From Clostridia bacterium (lineage in GTDB: Bacteria > Bacillota > Clostridia > Oscillospirales > CAG-272), in assembly GCA_017532425.1 (NCBI GenBank), contig JAFXJH010000022.1, positions 1-38,922 on the forward strand: a stretch of DNA of 38,922 nt, given 5' to 3'. This document shows, piece after piece, positions 7,541 to 16,270 of this stretch; the first letter of the stretch is position 1; the number at the start of each line of letters is the position of its first letter. The position numbers were made by a program, and so were the translations under genes. Under the pieces are notes generated by a model, which was not told the origin of the DNA, did not search any database, and worked only from the letters and a program-made list of their open reading frames with translations.

Positions 7541-7583
7541 AAGGCGGTATTCGGTAAAAGGCGTACGATATTCGCAGCTGTAA

Positions 7584-7612
7584 TTGACAAAATTAAAAAA
7601 ATATGATAAATT
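7584..7612 (+). promoter_or_regulatory. Candidate promoter of the ECF sigma gene
   Basis: TTGACA (7584-7589), 17 bp, TAAATT (7607-7612). The -10 matches 4 of 6. It lies about 64 bp before the start codon. Confidence 0.5.
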
Positions 7613-7675
7613 TATAAAAAATATGTTAGAATTCTCTTTTTATTACGTCTTATACTTACGAAAGGGGGAACCGCC

Positions 7676-8236
7676 ATGGATGATAAACAGATAATAGAGC
7701 TTTATTTCGCGAGAAATGAAAGTGCTATTGAGGAGAGTAGCCTGAAATACGGAAATTACTGCTACAGTATCGCTTATAATATCCTTGCAAGCAGACCTGA
7801 CAGCGAGGAATGTGTAAACGATACCTGGCTCAGAGCGTGGAACACTATTCCGCCTCAAAGACCGAATTATTTCAAGCTTTTCCTTGCGAAGATCACAAGA
7901 AATCTCTCGTTTGATAAGTTAAGAGAGAAAAACAGTGAAAAGCGCGCGGACGGGGATAGCGTTACGGCGTTTGAAGAGGTGGAAGAATTTCTTTCGGACA
8001 CACGCGACCTGACCGAGGAACTCGAAAGAAAAGAATTTCTCAAGCTGCTGAATGATTTTCTCTCTTCACTTTCTCCGCGTGAGTGCAATATTTTTATAAG
8101 GCGTTATTTCTATATGGCGTCTACTGCCGATATTGCCGAAATGTACAAGCTGAAGGAAAGCAACGTGCTCGTGATCTTGTCACGCACACGAAAGAAGCTC
8201 CGCGAAACACTTGAGAAGGAGGGCTATATAATATGA
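7676..8236 (+). CDS. ECF-type RNA polymerase sigma factor
   Basis: A 186-aa sigma-70 family protein with only regions 2 and 4, the extracytoplasmic-function layout. Region 2 is visible at about residues 25-80 (YSIAYNILASRPDSEECVNDTWLRAW, broken here at the family's usual core, and the Pro-rich IPPQRPNYFKLFLAKITRN). Region 4 is at about 125-178 (FLSSLSPRECNIFIRRYF and a helix-turn-helix ending LSRTRKKLRETL). It should direct RNA polymerase to a small regulon set by an outside signal. The start ATG at 7676 follows GGGGGAACCGCC. Its stop overlaps the next ATG (ATGA at 8233-8236), so translation is probably coupled to the membrane partner. Confidence 0.9.
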   Translation: MDDKQIIELYFARNESAIEESSLKYGNYCYSIAYNILASRPDSEECVNDTWLRAWNTIPPQRPNYFKLFLAKITRNLSFDKLREKNSEKRADGDSVTAFEEVEEFLSDTRDLTEELERKEFLKLLNDFLSSLSPRECNIFIRRYFYMASTADIAEMYKLKESNVLVILSRTRKKLRETLEKEGYII

Positions 8237-9828
8237 AAAAAGAAGAGTTTTTTAACATTATGAATGATATAGATGACGATCTGCTTGCACGAGAAGACCG
8301 CGCATCGGCAAACGTGAAAAAGCTGCTTGCGCGTAAGATGACCGTGCTTGTGGCGGCTGTGCTTTTGATCGCGGTGTGCTTGTCGGTCGTTGTGCCTATG
8401 GTTGATAAAATAAAAAAGCGTCCTGACGATCAAGAAAGCGAAGCACCGAAGCTTCCTGATAATACTGTACCTGAGCAAGAGTTTATTGAGCTTACGCCCG
8501 AGTTGATTGAAAAGATGTTAGGCTCAAATTATGCCCAAGAAGGAATTACAAGCAAATATACGAAATTTTCCACCGATAAGGTATTGCAAGGGGCAGATAT
8601 TCCGTATGTAAATCTTGCACCGGTATATAAGAGAAAATCTCCTGAATATGACAAAAAAGAGTTTCTTGAATTTATAAATAGGAATATATCACGCACCGGA
8701 AAGCTTGTTAATATAGATATCTCCGGCACGGTCAAGATCGATGATATAGAAGAACGCAGAGATGACTATAGATATCATCCTGATTTTGATGTATCCCGAA
8801 AAGGATATGTGGATTTCTATATGGCAAGAAATGAAATGATAGCCAAGGCTTATGATGGAATTATGGGCGATGCCAGAATGTGCATAGGCGGCAAGTATGT
8901 TTCCGTTTTGACAACAGACAGCGATGAAATAATAAAAGAAAAAATCGCAAACGCTCAAAAGTATTTGAGTGACTTCTATGGTAAATCCTATTCTGAAGTA
9001 TATATATATTGGGCGTATTTTGACGGAAGAGCCGAATTTGCCGATATATATCTGTATAACAGTGATGATTTTACGCAAATAGATAATATGCCTGTTAATT
9101 CGTGCCTGTCCGAGTATATCAAACTGCGTTTGTATATAGATAGAGGGCATGGACAACCGTATCATTGGGGTGGAAGTGACACGGAGGCTTTTTTGATATC
9201 GGTAGAATACGTTGAAGCTATAACCGATGTGAAAAATTATTATCGATATTGCGGTGATCACAAGCTTATAGACCTTAAAAAAGCCGAAGAGATGCTTGAA
9301 AAGGGTTATGTTTTCGGATTTCACGCTTGCCCGCTGTGTGCGCAAATGCAAATAGGTGTTGATTTTACAAATTATGATGCGGTACGCATGGAATATGTTA
9401 TCGGCAACAACGGAATAATTGCACCTTTTTACGTTTTTTATGAAAATATTGATAAGATTGCCTATTCGGAATACGGTGATCATATCTACGCTAAAACGTA
9501 CGTATGCGCACTCGATATAGACGGAATCGATGAATATTTTGAAAAACAAGCTCAATATCACAATCAATCGCAGGAAGCAGAAGAAATTCGGGTTATTCAT
9601 AATATCAAGAAAAGTGAAACCGAAGAAAATTGCTATTACGGATACGACTATGCCAAAAATATGTTCAAAATATATTATGACGGTGATGTTTCTGTAGTAG
9701 AAGGCAAATCTTATTTTGTAGGTATTGTACATTTCCGTAATCTCGATTATCCCGATGGTGTTCAAAGTGAAAACGATCCCGTTTGTGAAGTAAAGTCCAG
9801 ATATATTGCACTTTACGAGCCGGATTGA
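8233..9828 (+). CDS. Membrane-anchored partner of the ECF sigma factor (putative anti-sigma)
   Basis: 531 aa with a short cytosolic N-terminus (MKKEEFFNIMNDIDDDLLA), one membrane helix at about residues 36-55 (MTVLVAAVLLIAVCLSVVVP) and a 470-residue outer domain. The start overlaps the sigma stop by 4 bases. Together with the topology this suggests an anti-sigma factor that holds the sigma factor until an outside signal comes, but no ZAS zinc motif (HxxxCxxC) is present. The outer part has no family I can name. It carries a CPLC motif (GFHACPLCAQMQIGVDF, about residue 375) and a second half with YAKTYVCALDIDGIDEYFEKQ. From about 8460 onward the DNA is clearly more AT-rich than the first 75 codons, which may mean the outer domain was swapped in. 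Function unproven. Confidence 0.75.
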   Translation: MKKEEFFNIMNDIDDDLLAREDRASANVKKLLARKMTVLVAAVLLIAVCLSVVVPMVDKIKKRPDDQESEAPKLPDNTVPEQEFIELTPELIEKMLGSNYAQEGITSKYTKFSTDKVLQGADIPYVNLAPVYKRKSPEYDKKEFLEFINRNISRTGKLVNIDISGTVKIDDIEERRDDYRYHPDFDVSRKGYVDFYMARNEMIAKAYDGIMGDARMCIGGKYVSVLTTDSDEIIKEKIANAQKYLSDFYGKSYSEVYIYWAYFDGRAEFADIYLYNSDDFTQIDNMPVNSCLSEYIKLRLYIDRGHGQPYHWGGSDTEAFLISVEYVEAITDVKNYYRYCGDHKLIDLKKAEEMLEKGYVFGFHACPLCAQMQIGVDFTNYDAVRMEYVIGNNGIIAPFYVFYENIDKIAYSEYGDHIYAKTYVCALDIDGIDEYFEKQAQYHNQSQEAEEIRVIHNIKKSETEENCYYGYDYAKNMFKIYYDGDVSVVEGKSYFVGIVHFRNLDYPDGVQSENDPVCEVKSRYIALYEPD

Positions 9829-9847
9829 TTAGAAAATATTAAAACAA

Positions 9848-9886
9848 AATCTCCGCAGAGAATTTTATCTCTGCGGAGATTGTTTT
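9848..9886 (+). terminator. Rho-independent terminator of the sigma operon
   Basis: AATCTCCGCAGAGA (9848-9861) pairs with TCTCTGCGGAGATT (9868-9881), followed by GTTTTT. It lies 20 bp after the stop. Confidence 0.9.
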
Positions 9887-9990
9887 TGAGTGTTGCTTGT
9901 TGGGAATCCGGGTCGGCGTTCTATGCGACACGCCTCAGACGGTACGCACCGAACAAACGGGAGGAGCAAGCCTCTCCCCTACCACGGACG

Positions 9991-10078
9991 ATTTAATTTC
10001 ATTCGAAGTGTGAAGTTTTTTGTTTTAGCTCTGCTAAAACAAAAAACTGTTAATCAACGGCTCCGCCGTTGATTTTTT
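9991..10078. repeat. Twin-hairpin repeat, unit 1
   Basis: Starts TTTAATTTCATTCGAAGTG. Hairpin a: AGTTTTTTGTTTTAGC (10014-10029), TCT loop, GCTAAAACAAAAAACT (10033-10048), a perfect 16-bp stem. Hairpin b: AATCAACGGC (10052-10061), TCC, GCCGTTGATT (10065-10074), then Ts. Almost identical to unit 3 and related to unit 2. Confidence 0.85.
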
Positions 10079-10082
10079 CTCT

Positions 10083-10122
10083 AGACGGTTTTGCCGACAG
10101 CTCTCCCTTAGGGAGAGCCTTT
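10083..10122 (-). repeat. Partial hairpin repeat (CTCTCC/GGAGAG family)
   Basis: On the minus strand it reads AAAGGCTCTCCC-TAA-GGGAGAGCTGTCGGC, matching the start of the 7490-7540 element in the other orientation. Confidence 0.6.
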
Positions 10123-10130
10123 AATAAGAA

Positions 10131-10232
10131 TAAATTTCATTCGAAGGGTGCAGTTTGCGGTTTTCGCGTCAGCGAAAAATCGGACGGCTGTCCGATAGCG
10201 AAACTGTAAATCAACGGCAAAGGCGTTGATTT
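10131..10232. repeat. Twin-hairpin repeat, unit 2 (divergent)
   Basis: Shares the flanks AATTTCATTCGAAGGGTG and ACTGTAAATCAACGGC with units 1 and 3. The first hairpin is replaced by a different stem around CAGTTTGCGGTTTTCGC with inner GCGAAAAATCGGACGG and a GACGGCTGTCC pair. The second hairpin is kept (AATCAACGGC/GGCGTTGATT, near 10209-10231). Confidence 0.75.
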
Positions 10233-10315
10233 AACTTCATCCGAAGTGTGAAGTTTTTTGTTTTAGCCCTGCTAAAACAAAAAACTGTTAATCAACGGCT
10301 CCGCCGTTGATTTTT
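10229..10315. repeat. Twin-hairpin repeat, unit 3
   Basis: Differs from unit 1 at only a few bases (ACTTCATCCGAAG for ATTTCATTCGAAG, and loop CCT for TCT). Both stems are intact. The last hairpin ends right at the relA stop codon on the minus strand, where it could serve as its terminator. Confidence 0.85.
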
Positions 10316-12554
10316 ACATATATCCGCGGCGAACGTCAAATACGTGGTCGATAGTGCGCAGACGCGCCATAATAGACTGGAAATGATCGATGTTCTTGCA
10401 TCCGACAACGAGATTTACGGTAATGTCGTTGTCACGGCTGTGCGTGTTGATCTGATAGAGCATTACGCGCATTTCGGCGATAACCGAGGTGATGTTGGCA
10501 ATAAGCTGAATGTCATTTTCGGCAAAGACCTGAATAAAGGATTCGTAAAGTCCCTCGGTCTTCTTGTCTTCGGGTGCTTCTTCCCAGAAAATGCTGATAA
10601 ATCTGTCTGCCTTTTCGGGCTTGTTGAATCCGGAAATGACGTTGGGACAGTCGCGCTTGTGAACGGAAACGCCCGAGCCGCGCGTGATGAAGCCGACGAT
10701 CTTGTCTCCCGGAAGAGGATTGCAGCATTTTGCAAATTTGACCTCACAGCCATCAAGCCCGTCGACGATGACTCCGCTCGTGTTTGTTCTGCGCTTGACG
10801 GCTACAGTCTTGACCTCGGGCATAACGACGGCAGCGGAGGGCGCTACTACCGGCTCTATAGGCTTTACAAGCTTGTCAAACTCGTCCTTGAGCTTAGTGA
10901 GTATTTTGCTGATGTTGAGTCCGCCGTATCCGATGGTGTTGAGAAGATCGTCGACCGTCTGTATTCCCATACGGGAGGCAATCTTAGTGAGTATCTCGTC
11001 ACGCTGAGCGGCGGTGTAAGGACGGCCGAATTTCTTGAGCTCGCGGTCGACCTCGGCGCGTCCGACCATAATATTTTCGGGACGCTTTTCCTTTTTGAAC
11101 CATTGACGGATCTTGTTGCGCGCTTCGCCCGTCTTTACGATGTTGAGCCAGTTTCTTCTCGGTCCCTTGGAGGACGAGGAGGTCAGTATCTCGACAATAT
11201 CACCGTTGGAGGGACTTTTGTCTATCTGCGTGATGGCGCCGTTTACCTTGGCACCGACCATGCTGTTGCCGACACCCGAGTGGATAGCATAGGCGAAGTC
11301 GATGAGAGTCGCTCCCTGCGGAAGGGCAACAACGTCACCCTTGGGAGTGAAGACGAATACCTCGTCGTGGAAAATATCGACCTTGAGCGCGTGCAGGAAT
11401 TCGTCGGGGTCGTTAGTGTTGTTCTCGGTTTCGATGAGCTTGGCAATCCATTCGAGCTTTGCGTCGATCTCTTCGGTGCTTCTCTTGTCGCCCGACTTGT
11501 ATTTCCAATGGGCGGCAACACCGTATTCGGCGATCTGATGCATCTTGCGCGTTCTTATCTGAACCTCAAAGGGGATACCGTCACGTCCGATAACTGTTGT
11601 GTGAAGGGACTGATACATATTCGGCTTTGGAGTCGAGATGTAGTCCTTGAATCTGCCGGGCACGGATTTGTAAGCATCGTGGATAAGTCCGAGGACGGTA
11701 TAGCATTCAAGCTCGGTCTCGGTTATTATTCGAACGGCGTAAAAGTCGTATATTTCGTCAAAGCTCTTGTTCTGATTGAACATTTTGCGGTAGATACTGT
11801 AAACGCTCTTTACACGTCCCTCAAGCGAATAATCTATGTGATATTCGTCGAGCTTTTCGGAGAGCATTTCCTTGGTACGCGAAATGAAATCTCTGTTCTG
11901 ACCGTATTTTTCGTCGATGTCCGCCTTGACCTCGGCGTATCCTATGGGGTCGAGGAAGGAGAGCGACAAGTTTTCAAGCTCCTGCTTGATCCTCTGCATA
12001 CCGAGTCGGTGAGCGAGAGGCGCGTATACCTGCATGGTCTCGTGCGCAACGTTGCGGCGCTTCTGATCGCGTCTGACGCCGAGAGTACGCATATTGTGAA
12101 GTCGGTCGCAGAGCTTTATGAATATTACTCTGATATCCTTGGACATGGCGAGGAACATTTTACGGAGGTTTTCCATATGCTCCTCTTCCTTGTCGTCGAA
12201 GGGGATTTTTACGAGCTTTGTAAGACCGTCAACGAGCATTTCGATGGTCGGCCCGAATTCTTTTCTGATGGTTTCAAGAGATACGGAGCAGTCCTCGACA
12301 GTATCGTGAAGAAGTGCCGCGCAGATAGAATCGGTGTCAAGACCGAGCGAGTAAACTATCTCGGCAACGGCGACCGGATGAATGATGTATGGCTCTCCGC
12401 TTACACGGTACTGACCGGAGTGGAGCTTTTCCGCGAAAATATAGGCTTTTTCTATCTTGGGAATATCATATTTGGTGGGATTTTCATTCAGAAGCGTTTT
12501 GAGTCGGTTGAAATTCGCACCCGACTGCTCCATTGTGTTGAAATTATTATCCAT
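10314..12554 (-). CDS. relA: Bifunctional (p)ppGpp synthetase/hydrolase RelA/SpoT
   Basis: Makes and degrades the stringent-response alarmone (p)ppGpp. At 746 aa it has the full long-RSH layout. The HD hydrolase domain (HSGQYRVSGEPYIIHP at about 45-60, HDTVED at 83-88) keeps its metal-binding His/Asp. The synthetase domain (RVKSVYSIYRKM, DFYAVRII, LHTTVIG) follows at about 240-340, TGS (FVFTPKGDVVALPQGATLID) at about 400-460, and a C-terminal ACT domain covers the last 75 residues. Both active sites look intact, so it is probably the bifunctional Rel of Firmicutes. The ATG at 12552-12554 has AAAGGAGA. It follows recJ by 45 bp on the same strand, a common Firmicute order (recJ-apt-rel, here without apt). 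Confidence 0.95.
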   Translation of the reverse strand: MDNNFNTMEQSGANFNRLKTLLNENPTKYDIPKIEKAYIFAEKLHSGQYRVSGEPYIIHPVAVAEIVYSLGLDTDSICAALLHDTVEDCSVSLETIRKEFGPTIEMLVDGLTKLVKIPFDDKEEEHMENLRKMFLAMSKDIRVIFIKLCDRLHNMRTLGVRRDQKRRNVAHETMQVYAPLAHRLGMQRIKQELENLSLSFLDPIGYAEVKADIDEKYGQNRDFISRTKEMLSEKLDEYHIDYSLEGRVKSVYSIYRKMFNQNKSFDEIYDFYAVRIITETELECYTVLGLIHDAYKSVPGRFKDYISTPKPNMYQSLHTTVIGRDGIPFEVQIRTRKMHQIAEYGVAAHWKYKSGDKRSTEEIDAKLEWIAKLIETENNTNDPDEFLHALKVDIFHDEVFVFTPKGDVVALPQGATLIDFAYAIHSGVGNSMVGAKVNGAITQIDKSPSNGDIVEILTSSSSKGPRRNWLNIVKTGEARNKIRQWFKKEKRPENIMVGRAEVDRELKKFGRPYTAAQRDEILTKIASRMGIQTVDDLLNTIGYGGLNISKILTKLKDEFDKLVKPIEPVVAPSAAVVMPEVKTVAVKRRTNTSGVIVDGLDGCEVKFAKCCNPLPGDKIVGFITRGSGVSVHKRDCPNVISGFNKPEKADRFISIFWEEAPEDKKTEGLYESFIQVFAENDIQLIANITSVIAEMRVMLYQINTHSRDNDITVNLVVGCKNIDHFQSIMARLRTIDHVFDVRRGYM

Positions 12555-12599
12555 TACACGGATTCTCCTTTCAAAATGAAATTTGTCTGAAGTAGCTTG

Positions 12600-14756
12600 T
12601 CACTGCTTTTCGGCAAGTGAGCGTATCTTAACGTAAAGCGGAGATTTTTCTATATCTATCTTGTTTTTAACGTAATTTACTCCGAAATGGAAGTTTTCGT
12701 CACATTCGGATGAATAGGAGATGGTGATAAGCCCGGTCTCCTTCAGTACGTCGAGTATTATGCGGAGCTTGCAGTAGCTGAGTCTTCCGCCCGACGCGTT
12801 CATTATTTCGCGCATACCGAGACAGTCGTCGCGGTATTGACCGGGACGGCGCTTCAGATAGAGATATACCTGAGCAAATTCCTCTCTCGACGGGAGGATA
12901 TCGTCATCCGAGCGTGAGTAGGTCGCGCCCGACATAACGCTGAAATATTTCTTCCTGCTTTCATCGGATATTTCATATTCTCCGGGAAGGCTTTGCCTTT
13001 TTACGTCCTTGACGATCATCTGGACGTCAGTGACTCCTCTGAATTCGTTTATTCCCATCGTGAAGGCTATGTCGATTTTGTCGCCCTTGTATATGGGAAG
13101 GGAAGCGCGAGAATGTCCGAAATAGAGAGCTGTGAGCTGAATGCCGTCACGCTCGAGAATAAGCTTCGTGTGCTTTTCTGCGAGAGAAACGAGGTCTCTG
13201 ACTACAAGTGAGTCCATAAAGAATACGGGACCGGGGTTTGCGACTCCGTAAGGCTCGAGCAGGAGAAGCTCCTGCGCCTCTTCGAGATTTACCTCCTCGG
13301 GCGAAACGTACGCGTCTGCCTCGATGACCACAGAGGTCGATTTTTCGCTTACGTTGTTTCGTACGAATTCATTTATTCTCTCTTTAAAGGCGTCAAAATG
13401 TTCTCTGTCCACGGTAAGACCCGCGGCAAGCTCGTGTCCGCCGTATTTGAGAAGCAGGTCGCTGCAGTAGGTGAGAGCCTCTACGAGGTTTACCCCCTTG
13501 ACGCTTCGTCCCGACCCCTTTCCTACGTTGTTTTCGTCGAAGGAGATAAGTATCGAGGGCATTGCAAATCGCTCGGTTATTCGTGAGGCAACTATACCGA
13601 TAACTCCGTGATGCCAGTTTTCCTCGGCAAGCACGATAACTCGGTCGTTTTCAAAATCGAAGCTGCTTTTTATTTTTTCGGCAGCCTCGTCTATTATGCG
13701 GTTTTCCTCCGCTTGACGCCTTCTGTTTATCTCGCAAAGCTCCTCTGCCATATAATCGGCTTCGGTCTCGGAGCGTCCCAAAAAGAGCTTTACAGCCTTT
13801 TCGGCACTCTCGATACGGCCGGCGGCGTTGATACGCGGAGCTATCGTGAAGCTTACTGTCGACGAGGTTATTTTCTGTCCCGCCTTGCTCTTTTTGTCAT
13901 TTTGATTTGATGCCGCCTTGAGAAGGGAGGCGATTCCTGTTCTCGGCGAAGAATTGAGCATTTCAAGTCCCTGCGCGACAAGAAGTCTGTTTTCGTCGAT
14001 AAGGGGCATTACGTCGGCTACCGTGCCGATAGCAACGAGGTCTATGTATTTTTTTACCTTGTCCGAGTTTCCGACGAGTCTTTTTTCTATGGCGCAGAGC
14101 AGCTTATATACGACACCGACTCCTGCAAGCTCGCAAAAGGGATAACTGCTGTCGGCGCGTCTCGGGTTTACTACCGCAACAGCCTTCGGAAGCTCTGCAA
14201 GACATTCGTGGTGGTCGGTAATTACAGAATCTATTCCGAGAGAGGTTGCAAATTCAACCTCGTTTATGGCGGTGACACCGGTATCAACGGTTATCATAAG
14301 CGTTATGTTCTTTTCGGCAAACTGCTTTATGGCATCGTTGTTTACGCCATAGCCCTCCGTGCTTCTGCTCGGAATATAATATTCGGGTGAAAGACCGAGC
14401 TCACGGAGATACATATAAAGTATACTTACGGAGGTTACACCGTCAACGTCGTAGTCGCCGTATATTATCGTTTTTTCCTTGTTTTCTACAGCTTTGAGTA
14501 TTCTTGAAACCGCTTTTTCCATATCGGGCATCAGAAACGGGTCGTAATAGCTTCCTGACATCGCGGATATGAACGCTCTTGCCTTGTCGGGGGTGTCCTG
14601 ACCGCGGTTGTAGATAAGAAGCGCAGTAAGCGGAGATATTCCGAGCTCTTCGGCAAGAGATATTATTTCAGCGTCACTTGTCTTTTTGTCAGAACGAAGC
14701 TCCCACTTTTTTTCTGTAGATCTTATTGTTTCTTTTCTTTCGTTTGTGTTTGACAT
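12600..14756 (-). CDS. recJ: Single-stranded-DNA exonuclease RecJ
   Basis: A 5'-to-3' exonuclease on single-stranded DNA used in recombination and repair. The DHH phosphoesterase domain shows DYDVDG (101-106), TVDTG (156-160) and DHH (181-183). The DHHA1 domain carries GSGRSVKGVNLVEAL and GGHELAAGLTV (about 410-455), followed by an OB-fold (to about 590). A C-terminal extension of about 130 residues completes the protein, giving 718 aa as in other Firmicutes RecJ. The ATG at 14754-14756 has GGAGG only 5 bases upstream. A hairpin separates it from cdaR, so it may be transcribed with relA from its own promoter, which I could not locate. Confidence 0.95.
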   Translation of the reverse strand: MSNTNERKETIRSTEKKWELRSDKKTSDAEIISLAEELGISPLTALLIYNRGQDTPDKARAFISAMSGSYYDPFLMPDMEKAVSRILKAVENKEKTIIYGDYDVDGVTSVSILYMYLRELGLSPEYYIPSRSTEGYGVNNDAIKQFAEKNITLMITVDTGVTAINEVEFATSLGIDSVITDHHECLAELPKAVAVVNPRRADSSYPFCELAGVGVVYKLLCAIEKRLVGNSDKVKKYIDLVAIGTVADVMPLIDENRLLVAQGLEMLNSSPRTGIASLLKAASNQNDKKSKAGQKITSSTVSFTIAPRINAAGRIESAEKAVKLFLGRSETEADYMAEELCEINRRRQAEENRIIDEAAEKIKSSFDFENDRVIVLAEENWHHGVIGIVASRITERFAMPSILISFDENNVGKGSGRSVKGVNLVEALTYCSDLLLKYGGHELAAGLTVDREHFDAFKERINEFVRNNVSEKSTSVVIEADAYVSPEEVNLEEAQELLLLEPYGVANPGPVFFMDSLVVRDLVSLAEKHTKLILERDGIQLTALYFGHSRASLPIYKGDKIDIAFTMGINEFRGVTDVQMIVKDVKRQSLPGEYEISDESRKKYFSVMSGATYSRSDDDILPSREEFAQVYLYLKRRPGQYRDDCLGMREIMNASGGRLSYCKLRIILDVLKETGLITISYSSECDENFHFGVNYVKNKIDIEKSPLYVKIRSLAEKQ

Positions 14757-14800
14757 TTATCCTCCATGAGTTGTACGGCGGGAATCCTTGTGACTACTAA

Positions 14801-14831
14801 AAGACGCCCATACCGAATTTACAGGCGTCTT
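14801..14831 (-). terminator. Hairpin between cdaR and recJ
   Basis: AAGACGCC (14801-14808) and GGCGTCTT (14824-14831) form an 8-bp stem just after the cdaR stop on the minus strand. The T run is weak, so read-through into recJ is possible. Confidence 0.6.
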
Positions 14832-14847
14832 CTTAGAGTGATTTTTG

Positions 14848-16230
14848 TTAATTTGCCGAGGGCATTACCTGCGGTGCAAGGCCGATGCCTGCATTACCGT
14901 TTTCGGGATCCTGATCCCCGGTAGAGCCGTCTGCAGGTATATCTGTGTCTATCGGAGTGCTTATTTCGGGTGCCTTTCCGACAGTTACCTTGTAGTCCAT
15001 ACTAAGTATGTAGACGTAGTCTCTGAGGTTTTCGGAGACTGTGAGCACGAGGGGAAGCTCTTCGCCCTCCTTTGCGGAAGCCGCGTTGACAGATGCTATA
15101 ATGTCGGAAGGAGTAACGTAAGAAAGCATATCCTTGTCAGCCGCGCTCGAGAGACGTATCTTGATGTCTACAGATTCGAGTGCTACCTTGGAATCGGACG
15201 AATATACTACGATGTTCTCGGGAAGAAGGGTTATAGTTTCCTCTTTGATACCGGAGACCTTTATGCTGACCTCTGCACTTGTTATATCCTTGCCGTCTGC
15301 GGTGGTCATTTTTTCGATTCCGTTATACGTGGGAATGCTTGCCGTAAATACGCGGTCGGTAAGCTCCTTGGTCTCGTCTATAGTTGCAACAGTTAAGGAC
15401 GAAATGTTCTTTATAGTGTCGGGAGAGCCGATTATTACGACCTCCGCAGGAACGATAGTGATGTTTTCGCTGTCAAAATATCCGTACTTGCAGTTTGCCG
15501 TAAGCGGTACGGTCTTTTTCATATAGACCGAAAGGGTTACTGTAAGAATGTCCGAGTTTATCGTGATGTGCAGATTGGGACTCTGTATCTCGTCACCGTA
15601 TTTGTCGAGAAGGACGACTTCTGCGGCGACAGTCATTTTGTCGGAGGCGTTTCCGATGCTTGCCGTTCTTATCTTGACCTTATCAACGGTATCTATCTCA
15701 AGTGTAGGTCCGTCTACCGTGACTCTTGTTGCGCTTATTGTCGGTGTGCCGAAATAGCATCCCGAATCAAGACTCCATCCGACAAGCTCAAGAGAATCGG
15801 AGGTTATCGGATAGCTCTTCTCACTTGGGCTGTCTACCTTTACGATGACGGTTTCGACAGTCTGCGAGGTGAGAGTGGTATTGTCGGGCGTGGTTATCAT
15901 AACCGAAAGCTTGTATTCTCCCGGCTTTGTGATCGATTCAAGCGAAATGTTCGCCGATATATCCGAAACGCTTACGTTTTTCAGATCGCGCGGGCTACCC
16001 ATTATCGTTACGTTTACAGTATCTATGCTGATGGACTGTACGACGAGATTGTACGGCTTTATGGGCGCGCTGTCATATTTTATTGATATAAGATCGTACG
16101 ACTGCTCGATGGCGGTATCATTCGCACCTGCGGCGTACAGCCATAGGATGAAAGCGAGAATAAAGGAAACGCACCAAAGTATAAGACGCTTGTTTTTCTT
16201 GTTTTTGTTTGATTTTATCGGTAATTTCAA
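14848..16230 (-). CDS. cdaR: CdaR (YbbR-domain) regulator of diadenylate cyclase
   Basis: YbbR-domain protein that binds and tunes CdaA at the membrane. One N-terminal membrane helix is seen at about residues 15-33 (LILWCVSFILAFILWLYAAG). The remaining part is outside the cell and contains about four repeated YbbR beta-domains, each ending in a V.V.G-type strand (VTIMGSPRDLKNV, VVIIGSPDTIKNIS). A Pro/Asp-rich tail follows. Length is 460 aa. The start is a TTG at 16228-16230 with GGAGGTGCAGAC ahead of it. It directly follows cdaA (40 bp), the conserved Firmicute cdaA-cdaR order; glmM is not present afterwards. Confidence 0.9.
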   Translation of the reverse strand: MKLPIKSNKNKKNKRLILWCVSFILAFILWLYAAGANDTAIEQSYDLISIKYDSAPIKPYNLVVQSISIDTVNVTIMGSPRDLKNVSVSDISANISLESITKPGEYKLSVMITTPDNTTLTSQTVETVIVKVDSPSEKSYPITSDSLELVGWSLDSGCYFGTPTISATRVTVDGPTLEIDTVDKVKIRTASIGNASDKMTVAAEVVLLDKYGDEIQSPNLHITINSDILTVTLSVYMKKTVPLTANCKYGYFDSENITIVPAEVVIIGSPDTIKNISSLTVATIDETKELTDRVFTASIPTYNGIEKMTTADGKDITSAEVSIKVSGIKEETITLLPENIVVYSSDSKVALESVDIKIRLSSAADKDMLSYVTPSDIIASVNAASAKEGEELPLVLTVSENLRDYVYILSMDYKVTVGKAPEISTPIDTDIPADGSTGDQDPENGNAGIGLAPQVMPSAN

Positions 16231-16270
16231 GTCTGCACCTCCGAAAGCGGGATCTTTCGTTGTTCGGATC

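Noticed and set aside
8689..9765. A 358-codon minus-strand frame opposite the sigma partner gene
   Set aside because: Composition is that of a shadow (Ile/Tyr/Phe-rich from reversed AT-rich codons) and there is no start signal.
10344..12590. A 748-codon open frame on the plus strand opposite relA
   Set aside because: It is the mirror of relA in a codon-biased genome. relA has all the family motifs, and the plus frame matches nothing I know and has no ribosome site.
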